Positions 36,004 through 43,187 of a DNA stretch of 64,000 nt are shown in pieces. Position 1 is the stretch's first letter. The number at the start of each line of letters is the position of its first letter. Both the position numbers and the translations under genes were made by a program. Under the pieces are notes generated by a model, which worked only from the letters and a program-made list of their open reading frames with translations, did not search any database and was not told where the DNA came from. Source of the stretch: Nonomuraea cavernae (GTDB taxonomy: Bacteria > Actinomycetota > Actinomycetes > Streptosporangiales > Streptosporangiaceae). The stretch lies in contig NZ_BMNH01000020.1 of the NCBI RefSeq assembly GCF_014646355.1, positions 41,615 through 105,614 on the forward strand, given 5' to 3'.

Positions 36004-36669
36004 TCAGCGGAAGATCAGGTCTGTCTCCAGCTTGATCCCGAACGGCTCCGGCAGCTCCACCGGCACTCCTTCGCTCACTTTCGTCATGGAGCGGTATTCG
36101 CCGTCATGAGGATCCCAGAGCAACGTGATGGCCTTGGGCTCGGTGAACTCGTCGACGATCAGCACGATAGGAATGCCCGCCCTGGCATACTCGGCAGGTT
36201 TCACCTCCAGGTCGTCGACACGGTTGTCCGAGGAGGTGATCTCGACCGCGAGCAGGGTGCCATATCCGTAGGCCTGATGGTCGTCGAACTCGGGGCTGTC
36301 CGGTGGGGCCACGAGCAGATCGGGCAGCCGACGGTCACCACGCGCAGGGGGGATGTGAACGGACCACGTCTGGTAGAACTCCCAGCCGTTCTCCACCACG
36401 ATGTTGAAAAGCTGCACCTGGATACGGTGCACGAGTTGCGCGTGGCGCCTCTCGGTCCAAGGGCTCACTATGATCCTTCCGCCCACGATCTCAGCTCTCC
36501 AGCCGTCCTGGATGAGGTCCTGCCAGAGCCGCTCGCGGCGGAGCTCGTCCTCGGTCGGGCCGGATGCCCCCCATCCCGGCCCCCACGTGCGGGCGGATGG
36601 CGGCTGCGGCTCGGGACCCCGCACGGTGTCGTGCTGGCGGGTTTTCCTGCCCGTGATGCCGGTGGCCAT
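36004..36669 (-). CDS. Uma2-family (DUF820) PD-(D/E)XK endonuclease-like protein
   Basis: A 221-residue Uma2-family protein, the restriction-endonuclease-like fold common in actinobacteria and cyanobacteria. Signature segments: LWQDLIQDGWRAEIVGGRIIVSP, RLPDLLVAPPDSPEF (the PD element) and LLAVEITSSDNRVDDLEVKPAEYARAGIP (the ExT/S...K element), quoted in parts. Cellular role is not established. ATG at 36669 with GAAGGGG upstream; TAGTGT about 30 bases before it may be the -10. It is 17 bases upstream of the SNF2 gene's promoter box, same strand, and divergent from the small peptide gene. Confidence 0.88.
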   Translation of the reverse strand: MATGITGRKTRQHDTVRGPEPQPPSARTWGPGWGASGPTEDELRRERLWQDLIQDGWRAEIVGGRIIVSPWTERRHAQLVHRIQVQLFNIVVENGWEFYQTWSVHIPPARGDRRLPDLLVAPPDSPEFDDHQAYGYGTLLAVEITSSDNRVDDLEVKPAEYARAGIPIVLIVDEFTEPKAITLLWDPHDGEYRSMTKVSEGVPVELPEPFGIKLETDLIFR

Positions 36670-36775
36670 GGCCGTCACCCCTTCGTCCGTGTCATCGAGA
36701 ACACTACACCGCGTGACCGTCCGTTGACCCAGCGAGAGAGTGGCCGCGGACCGCGGCGAGCGAAGGGAGGAGTCG

Positions 36776-36781
36776 TAGGCT
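36776..36781 (+). promoter_or_regulatory. Probable -10 box TAGGCT of a leaderless peptide gene
   Basis: TAGGCT ends exactly six bases before the ATG at 36788; identical sequence and spacing to the box before the TetR gene at 2290. Confidence 0.5.
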
Positions 36782-36787
36782 TGAGGT

Positions 36788-36952
36788 ATGAATCCTCCCG
36801 GATCGTGGTGTGAGCGGCCCAAGCCGCAGGCTCCTTCGTGCGAGCTCCCGTCCGCGTGGAGCAAGCCGAAGAAGCCCGACAACTGGTGTGAGACGCCCAA
36901 GTCGCCGATCTTGTCGGTGCTCGACTTCCTGGTTCGCGCCGCCAGGAGGTGA
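36788..36952 (+). CDS. 54-residue Trp/Cys/Pro/Lys-rich peptide with duplicated WCExPK motif
   Basis: A short frame, MNPPGSWCERPKPQ to VRAARR, not matching any family I know. It contains two copies of a WCE(R/T)PK motif (residues 7-12 and 33-38) plus CELPSAWSKPKKP between them, then a hydrophobic helix-like end (ILSVLDFLVRAARR). Three Cys, three Trp, ten Pro. About 85 percent of codons end in G or C, and a TAGGCT box six bases upstream gives a leaderless start, so I think it is real. It is divergent from the Uma2 gene and upstream of the holin-like operon. Could be a metal-binding or membrane-active peptide; a RiPP precursor is possible but no maturation enzyme is adjacent. Confidence 0.55.
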   Translation: MNPPGSWCERPKPQAPSCELPSAWSKPKKPDNWCETPKSPILSVLDFLVRAARR

Positions 36953-37034
36953 CGGCCCGCGCCGTCGCGCCGTCCGCGTGATAGAAGGCGTTCTGGCTGG
37001 GTAGTCGCCTTCCTCAGCAGAGGGAGGCGACCAC

Positions 37035-37415
37035 GTGAACGACACACACAAGCTCGTCAACGATCTGTCAGAGCAGGTCTCCAGGCTCGTCAGAGACGAG
37101 GTGCGGCTGGCCCGGTTCGAGCTGACCGAGAAGGGGAAACGCGCCGGATTCGGCGCCGGTCTCTTCGGCGGAGCCGGCATGGTCGCGTTCTTCGGCGCGG
37201 CCACGCTCGTGGCGGCCTTCGTCATGCTGCTCGCCCTGGTCATGCCCGCATGGGTGGCCGCGGTCGTCGTGGCGGTGGTCCTGTTCGCCATCGCCGGCGT
37301 GCTCGGGCTGGTCGGCAAGAAGAAGGTCAAGCAGGCCGGTTCGCCGATGCCCGCGGAGACCATCGCGAGCGTCAAGGCCGATATCGAGACGGTCAAGGAG
37401 AGTGTGCGGCGATGA
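37035..37415 (+). CDS. Phage-holin family/DUF1469 membrane protein
   Basis: A 126-residue protein of the Act-holin superfamily III type (DUF1469). An amphipathic N-terminal segment (LVNDLSEQVSRLVRDEVRLARFEL) precedes two membrane helices (GAGMVAFFGAATLVAAFVML and WVAAVVVAVVLFAIAGVLGL). Despite the name these are housekeeping actinobacterial membrane proteins, usually found with DUF3618 proteins and YihY-like proteins, exactly as here. GTG start with AGGGAGG upstream. Its stop overlaps the next ATG (ATGA). Confidence 0.88.
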   Translation: MNDTHKLVNDLSEQVSRLVRDEVRLARFELTEKGKRAGFGAGLFGGAGMVAFFGAATLVAAFVMLLALVMPAWVAAVVVAVVLFAIAGVLGLVGKKKVKQAGSPMPAETIASVKADIETVKESVRR

Positions 37416-38212
37416 GCGAGACGGACCCCGGCTACAGCGAGGAGCACGCCGGAGAGGTGGGCGCCCACAGGAGCAGGGTGGGCATGCCCACGGACGACAA
37501 GTCCATCAACGTGCCTCCGACGAGGGCGGGCGCGGCGGAGAACGCGCTGCACGCCGAGGAGGAACGCGAGGAGCACGGGAAGTTCATCCCCGAGGCCCCG
37601 CTCGAGGACGATCGGGCCGCCGCGCTCCGCGCCCGTGAGCTCGAGACGCGGTCCCTGCAGGGCGGGGATCAGGCCGGGCCGGCCGGCACCCATACCACCA
37701 CCCGCCACACCGGCACCGGAGGACGCCGGTGGGCGGTGGGAGACGACGAGGAGGAACGCGTGCGTGAAGAGATCAGGACCACCCGGCAGGAGCTCGGTGA
37801 GACCGTGGCGGCACTCGCCGACAAGGCCAACGTGAAGGCTCGGGCGAACGACGCCGCGGCCGCCGCGAAGGTGAGGGCGGCCGACGCCACGGCGGCGGCC
37901 AGGCACAAGGCGGCGGACGCGACCGCGCTGGCCAAGGAAAGGGCGGCCGACGCGACCGCGCTGGCCAGGCACAAGGCGTCCGACGCGACGGCCGTGGCCA
38001 AGGTCAAGGCGTCCGACGCGGCGGCGGTGGCGAAGGAGAAGGCGGCCGAGGTGGCCGGCAAGGTCCGCGAGGTCACCCCCGACCAGGTGAAGGACGCGGC
38101 GGACAAGGTCACCGCGGAGGCGCGCAGGCGGCCGGCGCTGGCGATCGCCGCGGCCGGCGTCGTCGTCGCGCTCCTGCTCCGCCGGATGACCCGGCGCACG
38201 AGGAGGAAGTGA
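37412..38212 (+). CDS. DUF3618 protein with LEA-like 11-residue repeats
   Basis: A 266-residue protein: a hydrophilic N-terminus (1-115), a DUF3618 motif (VREEIRTTRQELGETVAALADK, about 117-138, quoted across its length), six exact 11-residue repeats (residues 145-210; e.g. AADATALAKER, AADATALARHK, ASDATAVAKVK), then a membrane helix (242-256) and a very basic tail (RRMTRRTRRK). The 11-mers resemble group 3 LEA proteins, which form amphipathic helices on drying and protect membranes. Together with the holin-like and YihY genes this suggests a desiccation or envelope-stress unit (inference). ATG overlaps the preceding stop. Confidence 0.85.
   Translation: MSETDPGYSEEHAGEVGAHRSRVGMPTDDKSINVPPTRAGAAENALHAEEEREEHGKFIPEAPLEDDRAAALRARELETRSLQGGDQAGPAGTHTTTRHTGTGGRRWAVGDDEEERVREEIRTTRQELGETVAALADKANVKARANDAAAAAKVRAADATAAARHKAADATALAKERAADATALARHKASDATAVAKVKASDAAAVAKEKAAEVAGKVREVTPDQVKDAADKVTAEARRRPALAIAAAGVVVALLLRRMTRRTRRK
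37844..38041 (+). repeat. 33-bp tandem repeats encoding LEA-like 11-mers
   Basis: Six consecutive in-frame 33-base units within the DUF3618 gene, each giving an Ala/Lys/Asp-rich 11-mer with Lys or Arg at the last position. The units differ at several bases, so they are older than the exact repeats elsewhere in the window. Confidence 0.75.
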
Positions 38213-38216
38213 CCCG

Positions 38217-39155
38217 TTGAGCGCCCCGCAGGGTCCCACGGATCTGCCGCGCCGAGCCTGGTGGAGTGTGCTGAAACGGACGTTCTCCGAGTTCAGACGG
38301 GACAGGGTGCAGGACCTGGCAGCGGCGCTCACCTACTACGCGGTGCTGTCGATCTTCCCGGCGCTGATCGTGCTGGTGTCGCTGCTCGGGCTGCTCGGCC
38401 GCGAGGACACCGCCGCGCTGGTCGGCGGCATCACCGTGCTGGCGCCCGCCGAGGTTCGCGACCTGCTGACGGAGGGCGTGTCGGGCGTCCAGCGGGTGGG
38501 CGGCTCGGCGGGTCTCATGGCGATCGTGGGCCTGGCGGTCGCGCTGTGGTCGGCCTCCGGCTACATCGCGGCCTTCATCCGGGCCGCGAACGTCATCTAC
38601 GACATCGAGGAGGGGCGTCCCTTCTGGAAGGTCACCCCGCTCAGGATCGGCCTCACGATCCTGGTGACCGTGCTGCTGGCGGCAGGGGCGATCGCGGTCA
38701 CGCTCACCGGCCGGCTGGCCGACGTGGCGGGGAAGGCTTTCGGGCTCGGCAGCGCCGCGGTGAACGCCTGGGACGTGCTCAAGTGGCCCGTCCTGGCCCT
38801 CATCGCGGCAGGGCTGGTCATGGTGCTCTACTGGGCGGCGCCCAACGTGATCCAGCCCGGGCTGCGCTGGATCACACCGGGCGGGCTCCTGGCGGTGCTC
38901 CTGTGGGTGATCGTCTCCGGCGGGTTCGCGCTCTACGTGGCGTACTTCGGCTCGTACAACAAGACGTACGGCACGCTGGCCGCGGTCGTGGTCTTCCTGA
39001 TCTGGCTGTGGCTGTCGAACATGGCGCTGCTGTTCGGCGCCGAGCTGGACGCCGAGCTGATCAGGGAGCGGCACATCGCCGAGGGCGGGCGTGTGGAGCA
39101 GGAGCCCTACGCGGTCCCGCGTGACGAGCCGGAGCCCGATAGCCTGCCGGGATGA
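38217..39155 (+). CDS. YihY/BrkB family inner membrane protein
   Basis: A 312-residue protein of the YihY/virulence factor BrkB family with six predicted helices. Signature parts: DLAAALTYYAVLSIFPALIVLVSL near residue 28, ASGYIAAFIRAANVIYD and the closing WLWLSNMALLFGAELDAEL. Once called RNase BN, the family's function is unknown; transport is suspected. TTG start, five bases after the DUF3618 stop, with AGGAGG ten bases upstream. Third gene of the putative membrane-stress operon. Confidence 0.9.
   Translation: MSAPQGPTDLPRRAWWSVLKRTFSEFRRDRVQDLAAALTYYAVLSIFPALIVLVSLLGLLGREDTAALVGGITVLAPAEVRDLLTEGVSGVQRVGGSAGLMAIVGLAVALWSASGYIAAFIRAANVIYDIEEGRPFWKVTPLRIGLTILVTVLLAAGAIAVTLTGRLADVAGKAFGLGSAAVNAWDVLKWPVLALIAAGLVMVLYWAAPNVIQPGLRWITPGGLLAVLLWVIVSGGFALYVAYFGSYNKTYGTLAAVVVFLIWLWLSNMALLFGAELDAELIRERHIAEGGRVEQEPYAVPRDEPEPDSLPG
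39140..39145 (+). promoter_or_regulatory. Possible internal leaderless -10 (TAGCCT)
   Basis: TAGCCT lies in the last codons of the YihY gene and ends six bases before the ATG at 39152. It could give the lipoprotein gene its own leaderless transcript, although the ATGA overlap also allows coupling. Confidence 0.35.
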
Positions 39156-39583
39156 GGTCTCGAAAGGCGCTGCCGTCCGTCGCGCTGGTCGCGCTGCTGG
39201 CCGCGGGCTGCGGCGGAGGATCGGCGGTCAGCGACCTGGGCACCGTGGTCAAGGGGGCCAAGGGCGCGACCGTGCCGGTCGAGCTGGGCGTCGGCAAGCG
39301 CTTCTCCCTCGCGGTCGCCGACGACCCGTCGGCCGGCGACGAGTGGAGCCTGGTCGCGGTGCCCGACGCCACGGTGGCCTCGTACATCAGCGAGGAGCGC
39401 CGCCCCGCCGGCGACGCGCCCGGCGCGGGCGGCACCACCTACTTCGTCTTCAACACCAAGGGGCCCGGCAGCGCCCGGATCACGCTGCGCGACTGCGTCC
39501 GGTGCGGCACCGGCACGGCGCCGCCCGACGAGCAGAGCAGGCAGCTGTCCGGCGAGGCGATCTTCGAGCTCACCGTCAGGTGA
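39152..39583 (+). CDS. Chagasin-like (I42) cysteine-protease inhibitor lipoprotein
   Basis: A 143-residue lipoprotein: lipobox LLAAGC with Cys at about 20, then an immunoglobulin-like beta protein. Features of chagasin/I42 inhibitors are seen: the loop SAGDEWSLV (in place of NPTTGY), GAGGTTYFVF (the GxGG loop) and a C-terminal beta strand. Two extra Cys in CVRCG may form a disulfide. It probably inhibits C1-type cysteine proteases at the cell surface. The DEW loop departs from the classical NPTTG motif, so inhibition is inferred. Confidence 0.75.
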   Translation: MRSRKALPSVALVALLAAGCGGGSAVSDLGTVVKGAKGATVPVELGVGKRFSLAVADDPSAGDEWSLVAVPDATVASYISEERRPAGDAPGAGGTTYFVFNTKGPGSARITLRDCVRCGTGTAPPDEQSRQLSGEAIFELTVR

Positions 39584-39623
39584 GTCCTTGCCCCCGGCGG
39601 CCGCCTCCGGGAGGCTTCGCCGC

Positions 39624-40349
39624 ATGGACTTCAGTCTGGTGGACTTCATGCGTGTGCGCGCGTCCGGCGACGGCGCGGAGACGATCTCGTGGTGGACCGG
39701 CGACGTGTACGGCTGGCGGCGCGACGACGGCCCGCACCACCTGTTCGGCTTCGAGGGCCTCAACGTGGCCCGCGCCGTACGAGCCGACGACGGCTGGCGG
39801 CTGCTCAGCCGCGAGGCGGCGGCCTACCTCGACCCCGAGACCAGGCAGGTCGTCGACGCCTGGGACAACCCGTTCACCGGCGAGCGGGTCGAGGTCCAGC
39901 ACGTCTTCAACGACCCCGTCAACCAGCGGCTCGGCGATCGTCCGGTGCCGGCCACGCGCCTGGGCGAGCAGGTGGCGTTCAACGTCGACGTCCGGCTGGC
40001 CTACCCGTCGCCGCTCAGGGTGGCCGACCATCCGCGCCACTCGGCGGGCGACACCTACCGGGCGATGGAGCTGTTCCAGTTCTTCGCCCGGGCCGGCGAC
40101 CTCGATTCGGAGATGCCCGACGTGCCGTGCGTGTTCTCCTGGTGCCGGGTCTCGCCGTGGCTGCCGTGGATGGCGATGGGGCAGCGCGAGGGCGCGCTGG
40201 TCTACCACTGCCGGGGCGCCAAGACGGCCGAGGTGCCCGGCCGGCTGCGTGAGCACGTGGGCGAGCACTTCCTGCACGCGCCCACGGCCTGGTCGGCGCC
40301 GAACATGACGAGCTGGACGGCCTTCGCCGCCAGGGCGGCGGCCTCGTGA
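39624..40349 (+). CDS. DUF1838 family protein
   Basis: A 241-residue protein starting MDFSLVDFMRVRAS, with GGGAGG nine bases upstream. Family-defining segments: WWTGDVYGWRRDDGPHHLFGFEGLNVARAV (spread over residues 20-50), YLDPETRQVVDAWDNPFTGERVEVQHVFNDPVN (70-105), and CVFSWCRVSPWLPWMAMGQREGALVYH near 175. No signal peptide. Function unknown. Four-base overlap with the HIT gene suggests they act together. Confidence 0.85.
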   Translation: MDFSLVDFMRVRASGDGAETISWWTGDVYGWRRDDGPHHLFGFEGLNVARAVRADDGWRLLSREAAAYLDPETRQVVDAWDNPFTGERVEVQHVFNDPVNQRLGDRPVPATRLGEQVAFNVDVRLAYPSPLRVADHPRHSAGDTYRAMELFQFFARAGDLDSEMPDVPCVFSWCRVSPWLPWMAMGQREGALVYHCRGAKTAEVPGRLREHVGEHFLHAPTAWSAPNMTSWTAFAARAAAS

Positions 40350-40765
40350 GCGACGACCCGTTCTGCCGGATCATCGCGGGGGAGCGGCCCGCGTTCGTCG
40401 TCCATGAGGACGACCTGACCGTCTCCTTCCTCGACGGCCGCCCGGTCTTCAAGGGGCACGTGCTGGTGGTGCCCCGGGCCCATGTCGAGACGTTGTCCGA
40501 CCTGACGGAGGTGGGCCCGTTCTTCGAGCGGGTCCAGGAGATGGCGCGTGCCGTGGAGGCGGGCCTGGAGGCGGGCGGGACGTTCGTCGCGCTGAACAAC
40601 CGCGTCAGCCAGAGCGTCCCGCACCTGCACGTGCACGTGGTTCCGCGCAACCCCATGGACGGCCTGCGGGGCTTCTTCTGGCCGCGCACCAGGTACGCCT
40701 CCGACGAGGAGGCCCGGTCCTACGCGGCCACGATCGCCGGGGCGCTGTCCGGGGGCGCGACGTGA
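40346..40765 (+). CDS. HIT family protein (histidine-triad nucleotide hydrolase)
   Basis: A 139-residue HIT protein. The triad HLHVHVVPR (His 93, 95, 97) and PVFKGHVLVVPRAHVETLSDL (residues 33-53) are typical. Likely hydrolyses AMP- or ADP-linked small molecules; substrate unknown. GTG start overlaps the DUF1838 stop as GTGA. Confidence 0.92.
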   Translation: MSDDPFCRIIAGERPAFVVHEDDLTVSFLDGRPVFKGHVLVVPRAHVETLSDLTEVGPFFERVQEMARAVEAGLEAGGTFVALNNRVSQSVPHLHVHVVPRNPMDGLRGFFWPRTRYASDEEARSYAATIAGALSGGAT

Positions 40766-40776
40766 CGTCCGCCGGG

Positions 40777-40782
40777 TAGGCT
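40777..40782 (+). promoter_or_regulatory. Probable -10 box TAGGCT before the LytS-type kinase
   Basis: TAGGCT ends eight bases before the GTG at 40791; no Shine-Dalgarno precedes that GTG. Marks the start of the two-component/transporter block. Confidence 0.45.
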
Positions 40783-40790
40783 CCGGCGAC

Positions 40791-41969
40791 GTGGAATACC
40801 TCGTCGGGGTCGCGGTCGTGGCCGTCCTCGTGGGCGTGCCCGCGATCGTGCTCTGGCGGGTCATGCGCGGCCGCCGCGAGCTCGGCACCAGCCCGGCCGA
40901 GCGGGCCACGTTCGAGACCCTGCACACCGCCTCCCTGGCCGGCCCGCCGCTGCGCGCGGGCCTGACCGCGGACGGGGCGGAGCGGGCGTCGCGGCATCTG
41001 CGCGCGCTGCTCGGCTCGTCGGCGCTGGCCGTCACCGACGGCGAACGCCTGCTGGTCTACGACGGCGCCGGTGACCACCACGCCGCGCAGGCGTTCGAGC
41101 ACGCCCAGGCGACGCTGCAGGACGGCCGCACCCAGGTGCTGGCCATCGAGTGCCACCTGCTGGAGTGCCCGATCAGGCATGCCGTGGTGGTGCCGCTGAC
41201 CACGGACGACCGGGTCGTCGGCGCGCTGGCCGCCTACGGGCCGAACGCCTCGGCGGGCCTGGTCCGGGCCGCGCAGGAGGTGGCCGGGTGGGTCGACTCG
41301 CAGCTGGAGCTGGCCGAGCTGGACCGCTCGCGGACGCTGCTGATGGAGGCCGAGGTGCGGGCGCTGCGCGCGCAGATCTCCCCGCACTTCATCTACAACT
41401 CGCTCACCACCATCGCCTCGTTCGTCCGCACCGACCCCGAACGCGCCCGCGAGCTGCTGCTGGAGTTCGCCGACTTCACCCGCTACTCCTTCCGCAGGCA
41501 CGGTGAGTTCACCACGCTGGCCGAGGAGCTGCGCTCGATCGACCGCTACCTCATCCTGGAGCGGGCCCGGTTCGGCGACCAGCTGCAGGTGACGCTCCGC
41601 ATCGCGCCCGAGGTGCTGCCGGTCGCGGTGCCGTTCCTGTGCCTGCAGCCGCTGGTGGAGAACGCCGTCCGGCACGGCCTGGAGAGCAAGAACGGCGTCG
41701 GCCGCATCGCGATCATCGCGGAGGACGCCGGGGCGGAGTGCCGGATCAGCGTCGAGGACGACGGCCTCGGCATGGAACCCGACCGGTTACGCCGCATCCT
41801 GGCCGGCGAGATCGCCCCCGAGGGCGGGGTGGGCCTGGCCAATGTGGACGAACGGCTCCGCCAGGTGTACGGGGACGACTTCGGGCTGGTCGTCGAGACG
41901 GGAGCGGGGGCGGGCACGAAGGTCAACGTCAGGGTGCCGAAGTATCACCCCGGCGTCTCCGCCCGTTGA
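40791..41969 (+). CDS. LytS/YehU-type sensor histidine kinase
   Basis: A 392-residue kinase of the HisKA_7/LytS class. An N-terminal membrane helix (VAVVAVLVGVPAIVLWRVM) is followed by a GAF-like sensory domain (about 60-170) and the histidine box ISPHFIYNSLTTIASF with the phosphorylated His at 199. The HATPase domain has QPLVENAVRHGLE, EDDGLGM and GGVGLANVDERL. It is paired with the LytTR response regulator 33 bases downstream; pairs of this kind (BtsSR, YpdAB) sense extracellular pyruvate or other carboxylates and switch on nearby uptake carriers, matching the transporter genes that follow (inference). Confidence 0.92.
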   Translation: MEYLVGVAVVAVLVGVPAIVLWRVMRGRRELGTSPAERATFETLHTASLAGPPLRAGLTADGAERASRHLRALLGSSALAVTDGERLLVYDGAGDHHAAQAFEHAQATLQDGRTQVLAIECHLLECPIRHAVVVPLTTDDRVVGALAAYGPNASAGLVRAAQEVAGWVDSQLELAELDRSRTLLMEAEVRALRAQISPHFIYNSLTTIASFVRTDPERARELLLEFADFTRYSFRRHGEFTTLAEELRSIDRYLILERARFGDQLQVTLRIAPEVLPVAVPFLCLQPLVENAVRHGLESKNGVGRIAIIAEDAGAECRISVEDDGLGMEPDRLRRILAGEIAPEGGVGLANVDERLRQVYGDDFGLVVETGAGAGTKVNVRVPKYHPGVSAR

Positions 41970-41994
41970 CCTCGATCTTTCTTGTCGGTTTTAT
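41966..41994 (+). promoter_or_regulatory. Possible promoter for the LytTR regulator (TTGACC-17-TTTTAT)
   Basis: TTGACC at 41966 overlaps the kinase stop; 17 bases later TTTTAT (41989-41994) lies eight bases before the ATG at 42003. No Shine-Dalgarno is seen, so a leaderless start is possible. The -10 is imperfect. Confidence 0.35.
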
Positions 41995-42002
41995 CACTGT
42001 CT

Positions 42003-42752
42003 ATGGCACAACTACGGGTCCTCGCGGTCGACGACGAGCTTCCGGCCCTGGAAGACCTGTCCTACCTGCTGCGCGCCGATCCCCGCATCGGCGAGGTCGC
42101 CACGGCCAGGGACGGGGCGGCGGCGTTACGCCTGCTCGACCGGGCCATCGCCGAGGGCCGGCCGATCGACGCGGTCTTCCTCGACATCAGGATGCGCGGG
42201 CTGGACGGCGTGGTGCTGGGGCGGCTGCTGTCGCAGTTCGCCAACCCGCCGCGGGTCGTGTTCGTCACCGCGTACGAGGAGCACGCCGTCGACGCGTTCG
42301 AGATCAAGGCCGAGGACTACCTCCTCAAGCCGGTGCGCCCGGAACGGCTGGCCGAGGCGATCAGGCGGGTCGCCGTCTCGGCGGACGTGCCGGTGGACGC
42401 CGGGGAGTCCGACACGATCCCGGTCGAGCTGGGCGGCGTGACCCGGTTCGTGTCCAGCGCCGACGTCGTCTACGTCGAGGCGCAGGGCGACTACGCCCGG
42501 CTGCACACGGCGGCGGGCAGCCATCTGGTGCGCATCCCGCTGGCCACGCTGGAGGAACGGTGGTCCACGGCCGGGTTCGTCCGCGTGCACCGCAGCCACC
42601 TGGTCGCGGTCAAGCACATCGAGGAGCTGCACATCGACTCCGGGCGGTGTACGGTCCGGGTGGGCGAGACCGAGATACCGGTCAGCCGCCGTCACACCCG
42701 TGAGCTGCGTGACCTGCTGGTCCGCCGGGCCAGGAAGGGGAGACCGGAGTGA
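42003..42752 (+). CDS. LytTR family response regulator
   Basis: A 249-residue regulator. Receiver domain: acidic pair VDDE near residue 9-12, phosphoacceptor Asp 61 in FLDIRMRG, and Lys in LLKPV. C-terminal LytTR DNA-binding domain (about 145-240): VVYVEAQGDYARLHT and FVRVHRSHLVAVKHIEEL are its signatures. Cognate partner of the kinase just upstream. LytTR proteins bind paired short direct repeats upstream of their target; the nearest candidates are the transporter genes at 43188 and 45168. Confidence 0.93.
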   Translation: MAQLRVLAVDDELPALEDLSYLLRADPRIGEVATARDGAAALRLLDRAIAEGRPIDAVFLDIRMRGLDGVVLGRLLSQFANPPRVVFVTAYEEHAVDAFEIKAEDYLLKPVRPERLAEAIRRVAVSADVPVDAGESDTIPVELGGVTRFVSSADVVYVEAQGDYARLHTAAGSHLVRIPLATLEERWSTAGFVRVHRSHLVAVKHIEELHIDSGRCTVRVGETEIPVSRRHTRELRDLLVRRARKGRPE

Positions 42753-43162
42753 GCCCCGAGCCCCGGCCGGCCCGCAGGGTCCCGTCCGGCCGCGGCGACG
42801 TCCCCCGCCGGGTGACCGTGACGAGCCCGCGCACGGCCGCCGCGCGCCGCCCCCGCTATCCCGCCACCCGCGAGATCGACGAGCAGACGCACCTGGGCGA
42901 GGTCTACATGCGCTCGCTGCTGCGCACCCAGTTCCGTCTCGCGCTGTTCGTCTGCACCGTGCTGGCGTGTGTCGTGGGCGGCCTGCCGCTGCTGTTCCTG
43001 GCCATCCCCGAGCTGCGCGAGGCCGACCTGCTCGGCATCCCGGTGCCGTGGGCGGTGCTCGCCGGCCTGATCTACCCCGCCTTCGTCGTCGGCGCCTGGC
43101 TCTACGTGCGCCAGGCCGAGCGCAACGAGCGCCACTTCGCCGACCTGGTCGAACGCCCGTGA
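42749..43162 (+). CDS. Small two-helix membrane protein, DUF485-like partner of the SSS symporter
   Basis: A 137-residue protein with a basic, Pro-rich cytoplasmic N-terminus and two membrane helices (FRLALFVCTVLACVVGGLPLLF and WAVLAGLIYPAFVVGAWLYV), ending EARNER-like RQAERNERHFADLVE. Size, topology and position directly before a sodium:solute symporter match the small subunits (DUF485/DUF4212) of acetate/lactate carriers. GTG overlaps the regulator stop as GTGA. Confidence 0.75.
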   Translation: MSPEPRPARRVPSGRGDVPRRVTVTSPRTAAARRPRYPATREIDEQTHLGEVYMRSLLRTQFRLALFVCTVLACVVGGLPLLFLAIPELREADLLGIPVPWAVLAGLIYPAFVVGAWLYVRQAERNERHFADLVERP

Positions 43163-43187
43163 GCGGGCGTTCGGCGGAGCCGGGCCG

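Noticed and set aside
37035..37415. Prophage (holin-like gene)
   Set aside because: DUF1469 proteins are chromosomal actinobacterial membrane proteins; no phage structural, integrase or lysin genes are present.
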